From Arthrobacter citreus (GTDB taxonomy: Bacteria; Actinomycetota; Actinomycetes; Actinomycetales; Micrococcaceae): a DNA stretch of 64,000 nt. The position numbers and the translations under genes were made by a program. The notes beneath the pieces were generated by a model. It saw only the letters and a list, made by a program, of their open reading frames with translations. It did no database searches and was not told the origin of the DNA. The stretch covers positions 1,674,001 to 1,738,000 of the forward strand of contig NZ_CP151657.1 in assembly GCF_038405225.1 (NCBI RefSeq), in the 5' to 3' direction. Shown piece after piece: positions 34,265 to 43,055 of the stretch (positions are counted from its first letter, which is position 1; each line of letters begins with the position of its first letter).

Positions 34265-34947
34265 TAGCGCACCCTTGGGTCCGGCATCAGGACGTCAACC
34301 TGGGGTTTTTCGTTGTTTTTGGCCTTCCACCAAACGAAGAAGCCAATCAGCGTGAAGATGCCGTAGAAGAGGTACATAAACGCCGTCGCGTAGTATCCGG
34401 CGCTGAAGAGCAGCGGTACCCCAACAATGTCCACGGCCACCCAGATGAGCCAGAATTCGACCCATCCCTTGGCCATGCCGTATGTGGCGAGCAGGGAGCC
34501 CACAAAGGTCCATGCGTCAGCCCAGACGGGTTCGTAGGAACCGAGGCGGGCAAAGACGGGAGTGAGCGCGACGGTGCCGACCAGCAGCAGCGCCACCAAT
34601 CCGATGCGTTGTTTTCCTGTGGCCCACTGCGGGGTGACGGCCTCGCCGCCGTCGTTCTGGCTCTGCTTCCAACGGCGCCAGCCGTAAACCGCAACGGCTA
34701 TGAACATGATCTGCCGGCCGGCCTGGCCGAGCAGGGTTGCCGTTTCCGCGGTGCCAAAAAGGGAGCCGAGGAAGACGGTCAGGAGCAGGAGGTTGCCGAT
34801 GATCCCCACCGGCCAGGCCCAGATTTTACGGCGCATGCCGCCGAAGGCACTGAGGAGCCCGAAGATGTTGCCTACGACCTCACGGACCAGAAGGGATGAA
34901 GATCCCACCGGTACCTGAGCGTCAAAGAGCCACCGCAAAAAATCCAT
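34264..34947 (-). CDS. PnuC-family transporter, probable riboflavin importer (PnuX type)
   Basis: 227 residues, about seven hydrophobic helices: GNIFGLLSAFGGMRRKIWAWPVGIIGNLLLL, then WVEFWLIWVAVDIVGVPLLFSAGYYATAFMYLFYGIF, the PnuC core with the Trp-rich W-x-x-W-x-x-x-D/G pattern. PnuC homologues take up nicotinamide riboside. This one is the first gene behind an FMN riboswitch and is coupled to ribD, so riboflavin uptake (PnuX role) is more likely. Confidence 0.85.
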   Translation of the reverse strand: MDFLRWLFDAQVPVGSSSLLVREVVGNIFGLLSAFGGMRRKIWAWPVGIIGNLLLLTVFLGSLFGTAETATLLGQAGRQIMFIAVAVYGWRRWKQSQNDGGEAVTPQWATGKQRIGLVALLLVGTVALTPVFARLGSYEPVWADAWTFVGSLLATYGMAKGWVEFWLIWVAVDIVGVPLLFSAGYYATAFMYLFYGIFTLIGFFVWWKAKNNEKPQVDVLMPDPRVR

Positions 34948-35054
34948 GTCGTTCCTATCCCCTTAGCGGCGGCTCCGGGGGTACGACAGTACGATGCATC
35001 GACGATAGACGTCCGCGCTTGCGGGACGTTTAACCGTCGGTTCAACAAACTGCA

Positions 35055-35196
35055 CGTGCTTCTCCCATCCAGACTTTAACTGTCGGTACTGGAATTTCAC
35101 CAGTTCAACCGCACCGCTTTTCCCGAGGTTCGGGAGCTGCAGTGCGGGTCGCGGACTATAACCGCCGGTTCGGAATTACACCGACCCCGGAGCACG
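35055..35196 (-). promoter_or_regulatory. FMN riboswitch (RFN element)
   Basis: The minus strand carries the complete RFN consensus in order: GGGGTCGGTGTAATTCCGA, ACCGGCGGT, AGTCCGCGACC, GAACTGGTGAAATTCCAGTA, CCGACAGT and AGTCTGGATGGGAGAAG. P1 pairs CGTGCT (35055-35060) with AGCACG (35191-35196). It lies about 110 nt before the pnuX-like gene and should switch off the rib operon when FMN is abundant. Confidence 0.96.
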
Positions 35197-35327
35197 ATTG
35201 TTGAATCCATTCTGACACAATCCGGCCCGCTGCACAGCAAATTCCCTTGAAGCATCAAGTAACATTCGCCACGCGGGCCGGTCCTCGGGCTCCTGATTGC
35301 GGGGTTGGGCGGGGTGGATGCCAAGCG

Positions 35328-35444
35328 CTAGGAATCCAGCAGGTAACCCAAGGTGCCGGTCACCACCACAACGCCCATAAGGCCCAGAAGCAGAAAAACT
35401 CCGCCGGACACGAGCCAGTAAAAGCGTTTTTCGTTCGGAGTCAT
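35328..35444 (-). CDS. 38-residue single-helix membrane peptide
   Basis: ATG 35444 to TAG 35328. The sequence starts MTPNEKRFYWLVSGG and continues with VFLLLGLMGVVVVTGTLGYLL, one clear transmembrane helix, ending DS. AGGA lies 9-10 nt upstream. It sits between rpe and the FMN riboswitch on the same strand. A real small protein is likely from the composition and frame; function unknown. Confidence 0.6.
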   Translation of the reverse strand: MTPNEKRFYWLVSGGVFLLLGLMGVVVVTGTLGYLLDS

Positions 35445-35509
35445 GCAGGGAATCCTGCCATAAGGCCGGCAGCCGCACCCCGGAATCCCCGGTGCCGGAG
35501 TAGCGTTCC

Positions 35510-36178
35510 TCAGCCCGCGGAAACAGCCTCGGCAGCCGCACGCAGCTTACTGATCGCCTCGTTTGGGTCTCCGCTGCCGTAGACGGCCGATCCGGCCACA
35601 AACACGTTGGCACCGGCTTCGGCCGCACGCTCGATGGTGTCGGCGGAAATGCCGCCGTCCACCTGGATGGCCAGCGGCAGGCCGGAACCGCGGACAGCCT
35701 CGGCCGCGCGGCGAATTTTCGGCAGCGTGATATCCAGGAACTTCTGCCCGCCGAAACCCGGCTCCACCGTCATGATCAACAGCATGTCCAGCTCGGAGAG
35801 CATGTCCAGGTACGGTTCCACAGGGGTGGCCGGGCGCAGGGCCATGCCGGCCTTGGCGCCGCGGTCCCGGATGTCCCGCGCCAGCTTGATGGGAGCGGTT
35901 GCGGCCTCCACATGGAACGTCACCGACGCCAGGCCGAGCTCGGCATAGGCGGGAGCCCACCGGTCGGCGTCGGAAATCATCAGGTGCGCATCCAGGGGCA
36001 GCGCACTGACCTCCTGGATCCGCTGCACCACCGGCAACCCGAGCGTCAGGTTCGGCACGAAGTGGTTGTCCATGACGTCCACGTGGACGGCGTCGGCGGT
36101 GCTGATCCGCTCCAGCTCAGCCTGAAGGTTGACGAAGTCGGCCGAGAGGATGCTCGGATTAATGCAGCACTTGCTCAT
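35510..36178 (-). CDS. rpe: Ribulose-phosphate 3-epimerase
   Basis: 222 residues, TIM barrel. [29 protein letters not shown] (metal His and Asp), [21 protein letters not shown] and VDGGI are all canonical. Interconverts ribulose and xylulose 5-phosphates in the pentose phosphate pathway and so feeds RibBA with its substrate. Follows rsmB on the same strand. Confidence 0.96.
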   Translation of the reverse strand: MSKCCINPSILSADFVNLQAELERISTADAVHVDVMDNHFVPNLTLGLPVVQRIQEVSALPLDAHLMISDADRWAPAYAELGLASVTFHVEAATAPIKLARDIRDRGAKAGMALRPATPVEPYLDMLSELDMLLIMTVEPGFGGQKFLDITLPKIRRAAEAVRGSGLPLAIQVDGGISADTIERAAEAGANVFVAGSAVYGSGDPNEAISKLRAAAEAVSAG

Positions 36179-36255
36179 GGTTCTCCTAGTGGACTTTGCT
36201 GGACTCTGGGCTTGCGGAGGATCTGGACGTGCGGCGGATCAGGGCACTGCTGAAA

Positions 36256-37782
36256 TCAGGGCTTCCGGCGGATCAGTGCCAGGAACATCGCATCGGTCGC
36301 GTGGATGTGCGGCCACAGCTGTGCGGTGAGCTCATGCCCGGCGTCCAGGTTGCCGGTCAGGCTGACGGCATCCAGTGCGGCTCCGGCATCCAGCAGTTCC
36401 AGGTCGTTGCGCTGGCGCAGGACATCGGAGACGACGGCGGTGGTCTCCGCCGGGTGGGGCGAACAGGTCACGTACGCCACCACGCCGCCGGCCTTCACGG
36501 CGTCGACGGCAGCGGTAAGCAGCTCACGCTGCAGCGCACCCAGCTCCCCCACGTCGGAGGGCTTGCGGCGCCAGCGCGATTCCGGGCGGCGGCGCAGGGC
36601 GCCCAGGCCGGTGCAGGGGGCGTCCACGAGGATCCGGTCAAAGGTGTCCGGATACTGGTTAGCGATGCTGCGGCCGTCTCCGGTGCGCACGTCCCAGACC
36701 TCGCCCGGGACGGCTTCCAGTGCCTGACGGACCAGTTTCGCGCGGTGCTCGGCCGGCTCATTGGCCAGCAGGATGGCCCCCTTTTCGTTGGCCAGGGCGG
36801 CCAGCAGTGCGGCCTTGCCGCCGGGTCCGGCACAGAGGTCCAGCCACTGCTCGCCGTCGCGGCTGCCGTCAGCTGTGCGGTCTCCAATGTCCACGCCGGC
36901 CAGGGCGCGGGCGACCAGCTGCGAGCCGGCGTCCTGCACGCGGGTGGTGCCGGCACGCACGGAATCCAGGCGTCCGACGTCGCCCGCGGAGTAGAGGGCC
37001 GAGCCCTCCACGAGTTCGCCGTCGATGGCCCCGGCTTCCCGGGCCTCATCAAGATTTCCCAGCCCGGGTAGGGCCACCAGGTTCACCACGGGGGCGTCAT
37101 TGTCGGCTTTGAGGAGGTCAGTAATTTCCTCAACGCTGCGGCCGTGGGCCACCAGGGACTGCCGCAGGGCGCGGACGATCCATTCCGGATGGCTGTGTTC
37201 GATCGCAGCCCGGCGGGTGGCATCGGTTTCGTCCCGGGTCAGTTCCTCCACCCAGGAGTCCAGATCCCGTGCGGCCACCTTGCGCAGGACGGCGTTGATC
37301 AGGGCCGACGGTCCGGCACCGATGACGGCCCGGGCCAGGCCAACTGTCTGGTCCAGGGCCGCGTGCGCCGGAACGCGCATCGCCAGCAGCTGGTGCGCAC
37401 CAATGCGCAGGGCATCCAGCACGGCGGGGTCCAGCTTCTCCAGCGGCCGGTCCACGCACTTGGCCAGGATCGCGTCATAGGTTCCCTGGCCGCGCAGTGC
37501 GCCGTAGGCCAGTTCAGTGGCAAATCCGGCGTCGCGCTTGTCGAGCTGATGCTTGCGGATGCTCTTGGGCAGCACGAGGTTCGCGTACGCGTCATCCTCG
37601 GAAACGGCGCGGAGCACCTCGAACGCGACCAGGCGGGCCGGATCCGCGGCACGGGTGCGCTGTCCCGGCGCCTGTGCGGTGCGGCTGCGGACGGCGGGAC
37701 GGCTGCGCTCGTGGCCCTTCTCGTTGCGCTGCTTATTGTTGCGGGGCGCGCTGTTCTGCGGAGTGCTGTTCTGGGGGGTCAT
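36256..37782 (-). CDS. rsmB: 16S rRNA m5C967 methyltransferase (RsmB/Sun)
   Basis: 508 residues. A polar, basic N-terminal tail (about 1-45), a NusB-like RNA-binding domain (RLVAFEVLRAV...AYGALRGQGTYDAILAKCVDRPLEKLDPAVLDALRIGAHQL split by helices), then the SAM-dependent domain with DLCAGPGGKAALLA, VDAPCTGLGALRRRPE and YVTCSPHPAET. The cysteines in PCTG and TCSP are the release and catalytic residues. Overlaps fmt by 4 bp. Confidence 0.95.
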   Translation of the reverse strand: MTPQNSTPQNSAPRNNKQRNEKGHERSRPAVRSRTAQAPGQRTRAADPARLVAFEVLRAVSEDDAYANLVLPKSIRKHQLDKRDAGFATELAYGALRGQGTYDAILAKCVDRPLEKLDPAVLDALRIGAHQLLAMRVPAHAALDQTVGLARAVIGAGPSALINAVLRKVAARDLDSWVEELTRDETDATRRAAIEHSHPEWIVRALRQSLVAHGRSVEEITDLLKADNDAPVVNLVALPGLGNLDEAREAGAIDGELVEGSALYSAGDVGRLDSVRAGTTRVQDAGSQLVARALAGVDIGDRTADGSRDGEQWLDLCAGPGGKAALLAALANEKGAILLANEPAEHRAKLVRQALEAVPGEVWDVRTGDGRSIANQYPDTFDRILVDAPCTGLGALRRRPESRWRRKPSDVGELGALQRELLTAAVDAVKAGGVVAYVTCSPHPAETTAVVSDVLRQRNDLELLDAGAALDAVSLTGNLDAGHELTAQLWPHIHATDAMFLALIRRKP

Positions 37783-38708
37783 TCGAAGACCACGTCCTCA
37801 CGGTTGGCCAGGCCGCGGGCCCAGTCGGCCCCCGGCATCATTTTTTTGCCGGCGGGCTGCACCTGCAGCAGTTCCAGGCCGGAAGATCCGGTGCCGACCA
37901 CTGCTGCTGCCTGCGTTCCTCCGGCAAAACGGACCTGGCCCGGAGCCAGATCGGTGATGTCGGGCCGCAGCACCGCGGCGCCGATCTTGAACCGGGCACC
38001 GTCCCACGTGGTCCAGGCGCCGGGTTCCGGGGTGACGCCGTTGATGCGGCGGCGGATGGCCAGCGCCGGCTGGTTCCAGTGCACCCGAGCGTCGTCGATC
38101 GTGAGTTTGGGCGCGAGCGTGACGTCTCCGGACTGCGGCACGGCGTGTGCCGCGCCTGTCCCGATGGCGGAAAGGGTCTGCGCGAGCAGTACGGCGCCGC
38201 TGTGCGACAGCCGCTCCAGCAGTGCACCGCTGGTGTCTTCCGGAGAAACTGTTTCAGTTAGCTGACCGTACACGGGTCCGGTGTCCAGGCCCTTTTCCAG
38301 CAGGAAGGTCGATGCTCCGGTGACGTCGTCGCCGTTGATGACGGCATGCTGCACCGGTGCGGCGCCGCGCCAGGCGGGGAGCAGGGAGAAGTGCAGGTTG
38401 ATCCAGCCATGCGCGGGGATCGTCAGCGCGCGTTCGGGAATGAGTCCGCCGTAGGCCACGATCGCGGCGACGTCGGGATTGGCAGCACGGATGGCGGCTA
38501 CGGCGTCGTCGTCGATCTTTGCCGCGCGGATGACGGGCAGGCCCAGTTCCTCGGCGCGTGCGGCAACGGGCGACGGCGTGAGGGTGCGTTTGCGGCCCAG
38601 CGGTGCGTCGGGGCGGGTCAGTACGGCAACGACGTCGAAGCCTGCGTCCAGCAGGGCGTCCAGGGAAGGGACCGCAACGGAGGGGGTGCCGGCGAAAAGT
38701 ACGCGCAT
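37779..38708 (-). CDS. fmt: Methionyl-tRNA formyltransferase
   Basis: 309 residues. RVLFAGTPSVAVPSLDALL at the N-terminus and WINLHFSLLPAWRGAAPVQHAVINGDDVTG with the catalytic Asn, His and Asp. Formylates initiator Met-tRNA with 10-formyl-THF. It starts 6 bp after the def stop, so def-fmt-rsmB-rpe form one transcription unit linking formylation, deformylation and ribosome modification. Confidence 0.96.
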   Translation of the reverse strand: MRVLFAGTPSVAVPSLDALLDAGFDVVAVLTRPDAPLGRKRTLTPSPVAARAEELGLPVIRAAKIDDDAVAAIRAANPDVAAIVAYGGLIPERALTIPAHGWINLHFSLLPAWRGAAPVQHAVINGDDVTGASTFLLEKGLDTGPVYGQLTETVSPEDTSGALLERLSHSGAVLLAQTLSAIGTGAAHAVPQSGDVTLAPKLTIDDARVHWNQPALAIRRRINGVTPEPGAWTTWDGARFKIGAAVLRPDITDLAPGQVRFAGGTQAAAVVGTGSSGLELLQVQPAGKKMMPGADWARGLANREDVVFE

Positions 38709-38714
38709 GGGCCG

Positions 38715-39341
38715 CTAGGCCTGTCCGCCGGTGCCGGAGCCCGAGCGCGTGCCCGCGCCGGCACCAAAGGTTCCGCCGCCAAAGGATGCTCCGGCACCGA
38801 AAGCCGAGCCGACCGTCTGGGCGCGCTCCGCCGTCGTGCGTCCTGCAATCGCGTCGTAGTCTGCCTGCCGGATGGCACGAAGCGCCTTCTTGCGGTTCTC
38901 GCCCTCCAGCCGGTCGATGTACAGCACGCCGTCCAAGTGGTCGGTTTCGTGCTGGAAAGCGCGGGCCAACATGCCTTCGCCCTCAACGCTGACGGGGTTG
39001 CCGTTCTTGTCCACGCCGGTGACCCTGGTCCAGCGGTACCGCGGCACCGGGTAGCCCAGTCCGGGAATCGACAGGCATCCCTCCATGTGGTCTTCCTGCC
39101 GGTCCTCGCTCAGTTCCAGCACGGGGTTGACCACGTGTCCGGCATGGCCGTCGATCCGGTAGGTGAAAACACGGAGGCTGACGCCAACCTGCGGTGCGGC
39201 AAGGCCGGCACCCTCAACGTCCTCCATGGTTTCTTCCATGTCGGCCACGAGCTTGGCCAGTTCAGGCCCGAAGTCCGTGACTTCCTCGGCGGGGGTCCGC
39301 AGGACTGGGTCGCCGATTATCCGGATGTTCAGGATTGCCAT
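38715..39341 (-). CDS. def: Peptide deformylase with glycine-rich tail
   Basis: 208 residues. The three catalytic motifs are intact: GLAAPQVG, EGCLSIPG and QHETDHLDG, which hold the metal-binding Cys and two His and the catalytic Glu. Removes formyl from nascent N-terminal Met. The last 30 residues are Gly/Ala/Ser-rich (GSAFGAGASFGGG and similar), an extension not part of the fold. ATG 39341. The 299-bp gap upstream shows no gene. Confidence 0.95.
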   Translation of the reverse strand: MAILNIRIIGDPVLRTPAEEVTDFGPELAKLVADMEETMEDVEGAGLAAPQVGVSLRVFTYRIDGHAGHVVNPVLELSEDRQEDHMEGCLSIPGLGYPVPRYRWTRVTGVDKNGNPVSVEGEGMLARAFQHETDHLDGVLYIDRLEGENRKKALRAIRQADYDAIAGRTTAERAQTVGSAFGAGASFGGGTFGAGAGTRSGSGTGGQA

Positions 39342-39640
39342 CTAGGGTTCGTTCCTTACTGTTGCTGCTGACTCTGTTGCTGCGCGGCCCTGCTGACGAC
39401 TGGCTCAGCTGGATCTGTGTGACAGACGGATCTGTCCGTTTACCAGTCTAGTTGGACCGGACACCATGCAGTGCCTCCCCGCACACGGTGCTCGCACAGG
39501 ACCCGGATTTACTGCTGTGGTGGAAGTTCACCGGACGGGCGGCGGAAGGATCGCTGCCAACAGTTCGGACGCTTCAGGGGTGCTGAAGGAGTTTGCGCCG
39601 TATCTGGTTCCGCTCCTGCGGTGGGCCTACGCTTCGACCT

Positions 39641-39979
39641 ATGAGCCAGGACCCAGTGCAGTCCAACCCGGACCATTACGCAGTCGTCTTCGAAAATGAG
39701 CGGGTTCGTGTCCTTGAGTACCGGGACGCGCCAGGGCATACGAGTGTCCCGCACCGGCACCCGGACAGTGTCATGATCACGGCCAGCGGCTTTCACCGGC
39801 GGCTGCACTCCGGCAGGGGGCACATGGATGTGGAGCTGCCGGCCGGTGCGGTGCGCTGGCTGCCTGCTCAGGAGCACTCCGGGGAGAATACCGGGGATAC
39901 GGAAACGCACGTGTTTTTCGTGGAATTGAAGGAACCCGGGCCCCCGGTTGAAGCCGGCGAGGTACTGGGCCCTGCATAG
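39641..39979 (+). CDS. Cupin-like small protein
   Basis: 112 residues. EYRDAPGHTSVPHRHPDSVMITASGFHRR carries an H-x-H pattern and a second strand group ...RWLPAQEHSGENTGDTETHVFFVELK resembles cupin motif 2, so a small metal-binding cupin barrel is likely. ATG 39641 was chosen over the in-frame ATG 39593 because a TACGCT hexamer ends 7 nt before it. Function unknown. Confidence 0.7.
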   Translation: MSQDPVQSNPDHYAVVFENERVRVLEYRDAPGHTSVPHRHPDSVMITASGFHRRLHSGRGHMDVELPAGAVRWLPAQEHSGENTGDTETHVFFVELKEPGPPVEAGEVLGPA

Positions 39980-40099
39980 GGAGCCCACGTCCTGCGGTGG
40001 CCCTCTTCGGATCACCAAACTTGCCCATGGCCTCCCCCAGAGCTGCAGCAAAACTCTCGCTGACCTGCCCCGGGGCAAGTCCCAGCGGCTCGAGGGCCC

Positions 40100-40981
40100 C
40101 TACGTCACGGAAGGCTGGGACATCGGGACTGCGTGAGCACCGACCGGGGGCGGTGCGATGGGGAGGAGCGCGCGCCCTGCCGCTGCGACGTCGTACGAGG
40201 TTTGCCACAGCCTGCGCAGAGCGCAGAACTTGAACCAGTGCTGTGGCAGGACTGCCGGGTTAGCGCGCATGGGGCGAACCTCGGTCTGTCCCACGGCAAC
40301 TCCAAGCAGCAGCGGATCCTCGCCGTAAGCCCAGGGCTCCCAGATGCCCTTTCCGGCATCCACCAGCGATTCCTTAGCCTTCATTCCGGCCACGAGCTGC
40401 ATGACGACTTTGTCATCCAGCGGTTTGACCTGTCCGTCGCGGTCAGTGTTCTTGGTTTTGTAGTCGATCAGGCACAGCCTGCCGTTGATTCGCGCCACCA
40501 GGTCCAGGGTTCCCGCGTAGCCCAGCTCGTCATTCCATACGGTGATTTCCGGTGCCAGGGGCTCGACCTGGTACAGGTCCCACCACTCGTCAAAGCGGTC
40601 TGCAAACTGGTGCTCGCCGTGTTCCTGGAGTGCTGCACGTGCTGATTCGAACTCATGCGGAAGGTTCAGCGCACGAAGGGAGACCTGCTCACAGTAGAAA
40701 TGAACGCGCGTTCCGCGTTCGGCGGCCTTGTCCCGGTACCGCTCGGATGCACGCGAGGCTTCCTTGGCGACAGTCCGCAGCGCTCCCGGATTACCCAGGC
40801 TTGCTGCCAGTTTTGGATCCTTAATGACGGCATTCGCTGCCATGTGGCCATGCCAACCATCGAGCGATGTGGCGCCCTGCGCGATGACAGTGGTGATGGA
40901 GGGTACCGACGGCGGTTCCGATAGGGAACGCGAGTACATCCGCCCAAATTCCGTTGAATGTGCCAGAGCTGGTTCAGTCAT
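40100..40981 (-). CDS. PD-(D/E)XK nuclease-like protein (Cas4/RecB-like fold)
   Basis: 293 residues. The centre reads EITVWNDELGYAGTLDLVA...CLIDYKTKN, a D...(x)n DYKT motif of PD-(D/E)XK phosphodiesterases, preceded by helical HFYCEQVSLRA... region with conserved His near residue 95. Nucleases of this type occur in phages and in chromosomes without a known pathway. It has no cas or recombination partner here. The N-terminal 40 residues are not conserved-looking, so a later start is possible. Confidence 0.7.
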   Translation of the reverse strand: MTEPALAHSTEFGRMYSRSLSEPPSVPSITTVIAQGATSLDGWHGHMAANAVIKDPKLAASLGNPGALRTVAKEASRASERYRDKAAERGTRVHFYCEQVSLRALNLPHEFESARAALQEHGEHQFADRFDEWWDLYQVEPLAPEITVWNDELGYAGTLDLVARINGRLCLIDYKTKNTDRDGQVKPLDDKVVMQLVAGMKAKESLVDAGKGIWEPWAYGEDPLLLGVAVGQTEVRPMRANPAVLPQHWFKFCALRRLWQTSYDVAAAGRALLPIAPPPVGAHAVPMSQPSVT

Positions 40982-41164
40982 AACATCAGTTTGTCATCCG
41001 CCACCGACGTTTAGGCAAAACGGGTGCCCGGACGGTTTGGGGGTCCAGCTGGGTGAGCTTCGCGGTGCACAGCAGCAGGCTTTCCGGCGTGCATCAGCCG
41101 GCTGGAGCAGATGCACTCCCGGGCCCGCCCAGCAGAGGGTTCCCCACGGGTACGTCCTGCGGCA

Positions 41165-41194
41165 ACAAAAAAGAGGCCCCCGGAGGGACCTCTT
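41165..41194 (-). terminator. Rho-independent terminator after tRNA-Val(CAC)
   Basis: On the minus strand AAGAGGTCCC...GGGCCTCTT folds into a stem (41171-41194), followed by TTTTTTG. Lies 26 bp after the tRNA. Confidence 0.8.
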
Positions 41195-41219
41195 GATGAA
41201 ACGTGAACTTCCATAAAAC

Positions 41220-41294
41220 TGGTGGGCGATACTGGGTTCGAACCAGTGACCTCTTCGGTGTGAACGAAGCGCGCTACCACTGCGCCAATCGCCC
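41220..41294 (-). tRNA. tRNA-Val(CAC)
   Basis: 75 nt including an encoded CCA. Acceptor GGGCGAT/ATCGCCC, D arm GCGCAGTGGTAGCGC, anticodon stem CTTCG/CGAAG with loop TTCACAC (anticodon CAC, codon GUG), T arm CTGGTTCGAACCCAG. Opposite strand to the neighbouring tRNA cluster. Confidence 0.95.
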
Positions 41295-41532
41295 CCTTGC
41301 CGCTGAATTGTTTTCACAACCGCAACGTCTAAAGATGCTAGCCCAGTTTGGAGCTGACTCCAAACCGGTGTCATGGGTCCGGATTTTCAACCATTCCACG
41401 CGATCCCCCGACCCGGCCGGCTCCCCTCCGCGCCACTAAGGAGAGTGCCGCGCAAGTGGCCGTGGGCTGCTGCGGGGGCGTCCGCCGCCGTCGTACCGTT
41501 CCGTTGCCTGAGCCAGGCGCCACCTTACCCAG

Positions 41533-41650
41533 GCGCCGCCGCAGCCACCGTGCGCCGTCGCAGCCCCCCCCCTGGGCCGCCGCAGCCACCGTGCGCCGTC
41601 GTCGCCACCACCCCCAGGCGCCGCCGCCCCACCGCACCAGGTCACCGTCC
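41533..41650. repeat. GC-rich degenerate tandem repeat in tRNA spacer
   Basis: GCCGCCGCAGCCACCGTGCG begins at about 41535 and recurs at about 41576; a diverged third unit starts near 41620, so the period is 41-44 bp. The 678-bp gap 41295-41972 between oppositely oriented tRNA genes has no convincing gene; open frames there encode only the repeat's Arg/Gly/Trp-rich shadow. Confidence 0.6.
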
Positions 41651-41972
41651 TCGCCATTGAGTTCGCGTATCTTCTGCACGACTGCACCACCAACACGAAT
41701 TGTTCGGAAATGGCCTTCGTGCAGCTTGCCGTCGGTACACCATCGTGTCTGCACCACTCCCGCGCCAGTGTGACGATTACGCTCGCGACGCATTGCACCC
41801 GCCCTCACCTGCGACGATGCAGTGGTGCATCCAAAGCCCTCAACGATGCCCAAATTTGTCCCGATTGGACGAACCACGAAACGTCCAGTAGAGTTTTTCT
41901 TCGTTGGAAAGCGGGAGTTCACCGCGAAAAGCGAAAGCGATTCGGGGATGAAAACACTAACTTTCTCAGCAT

Positions 41973-42046
41973 GCGGACGTAGCTCAGCTGGCTAGAGCAC
42001 CACCTTGCCAAGGTGGATGTCGCGGGTTCGAATCCCGTCGTCCGCT
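41973..42046 (+). tRNA. tRNA-Gly(GCC), copy 1
   Basis: 74 nt. Acceptor GCGGACG/CGTCCGC, discriminator T, anticodon loop TTGCCAA in stem CCACC/GGTGG, T loop GGTTCGAATCC. CCA is not encoded. Confidence 0.96.
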
Positions 42047-42107
42047 CGCAAGTCACTGTAAAACCGGTTGATTCTGACTGGTCGGCCTATGCTTATGCAG
42101 TGGTCAC

Positions 42108-42178
42108 GGTGGGGTGGCCGAGAGGCGAGGCAGCGGCCTGCAAAGCCGTATACGCGGGTTCGAATCCCGTCCCCACCT
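42108..42178 (+). tRNA. tRNA-Cys(GCA)
   Basis: 71 nt. Acceptor GGTGGGG/CCCCACC, anticodon loop CTGCAAA (GCA), T arm GCGGGTTCGAATCCCGT. The only Cys tRNA in the window. Confidence 0.95.
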
Positions 42179-42204
42179 CCACGGCTGACTTGCAAGCCCT
42201 TTGG

Positions 42205-42276
42205 GCGCGATTGGCGCAGCGGTAGCGCGCTTCCCTGACACGGAAGAGGTCACTGGTTCGATCCCAGTATCGCGCA
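42205..42276 (+). tRNA. tRNA-Val(GAC), copy 1
   Basis: 72 nt. Acceptor GCGCGAT/ATCGCGC with discriminator A, anticodon loop CTGACAC (GAC), T arm CTGGTTCGATCCCAG. No encoded CCA. Confidence 0.95.
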
Positions 42277-42314
42277 CTACAGTTAGACGCTTTTGGCGCG
42301 CAACTGTGTTTTTT

Positions 42315-42388
42315 GCGGACGTAGCTCAGCTGGCTAGAGCACCACCTTGCCAAGGTGGATGTCGCGGGTTCGAATCCCGTCGTCCGCT
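42315..42388 (+). tRNA. tRNA-Gly(GCC), copy 2
   Basis: Identical over its full length to the copy at 41973-42046. Only the flanks differ, so the duplication or gene conversion is confined to the tRNA. Confidence 0.96.
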
Positions 42389-42433
42389 CTCTTGACTGCA
42401 TCAGAGGTCCCTTTGGGAGACTTGGTGTATCAA

Positions 42434-42505
42434 GCGCGATTGGCGCAGCGGTAGCGCGCTTCCCTGACACGGAAGAGGTCACTGGTTCGATCCCAGTATC
42501 GCGCA
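42434..42505 (+). tRNA. tRNA-Val(GAC), copy 2
   Basis: Identical over its length to the copy at 42205-42276, with different flanking sequence. Confidence 0.95.
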
Positions 42506-42530
42506 CGGACAGTTTCGACTGTCTTGTTTT

Positions 42531-42604
42531 GCGGACGTAGCTCAGCTGGCTAGAGCACCACCTTGCCAAGGTGGATGTCGCGGGTTCGAATCCCGTCGTC
42601 CGCT
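42531..42604 (+). tRNA. tRNA-Gly(GCC), copy 3
   Basis: Third identical copy of the Gly tRNA. The cluster therefore reads Gly-Cys-Val-Gly-Val-Gly. Confidence 0.96.
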
Positions 42605-42810
42605 CACAGAGTTGTTTCGGGAGGCTTCCGGAGCGACAAGCAGAAGGAGCAGGCCAATTGGTCTGTTCCTTTTGTGTTTAAGTGGTCTTCTTGTGCCTAA
42701 GCGGTCTTGTGCCTAAGCGGTCGTCCGTATCAGTGGTCCCCGCGGCCGACGGCGGCCAGGGGTTCGTGGAGGCAGTGACGACGGCGGTTGGTAGCGTTTG
42801 GCCCCGGGTG

Positions 42811-42894
42811 ATGACGGCGGGGTTCCACCACCCTGCGGCGACGACAGCGGGGTTCCACCAGTCTGCGGCGACGACAGCGGGGTTCCAGCGGCGG
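42811..42894. repeat. 30-bp tandem repeat upstream of the HNH gene
   Basis: Units start at 42811, 42841 and 42871 (last partial), sharing GCGGGGTTCCA and GCGGCG; about 2.8 copies. Located in the 445-bp gap between the last tRNA and the HNH gene. The repeated frame (T-A-G-F-H...) lacks a plausible start and is not called as a gene. Confidence 0.7.
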
Positions 42895-43008
42895 ATTCCC
42901 AACGCGCCACTCGAGGCCCCGACGGCGTGACTCTCCCATGCAGTCTCCGCGGAGCTCTCCTCCACAGCAGACGAAACCAAACGCTGCCATCGATACTTGT
43001 CAACAAAA

Positions 43009-43024
43009 TCGAACATGTGTTCGA
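43009..43024. promoter_or_regulatory. LexA (SOS) box upstream of DUF222-HNH gene
   Basis: TCGAACATGTGTTCGA is a perfect match to the actinobacterial LexA operator TCGAAC-N4-GTTCGA. A -35-like TTGTCA lies at 42998-43003 and the start codon 30 bp downstream, so the box covers the expected -10. Confidence 0.85.
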
Positions 43025-43055
43025 TCAGGCAGGCCATTCCTGAAATGCTGTGTAT

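Noticed and set aside
40100-40981. Cas4 of a CRISPR system
   Set aside because: Only the general PD-(D/E)XK motif is visible, no iron-sulfur cysteine cluster and no cas neighbours.
41371-41922. Minus-strand ORF of 183 codons between tRNA genes
   Set aside because: Most of it translates the GC-rich repeat into Arg/Gly/Trp runs; no ribosome site or family pattern.
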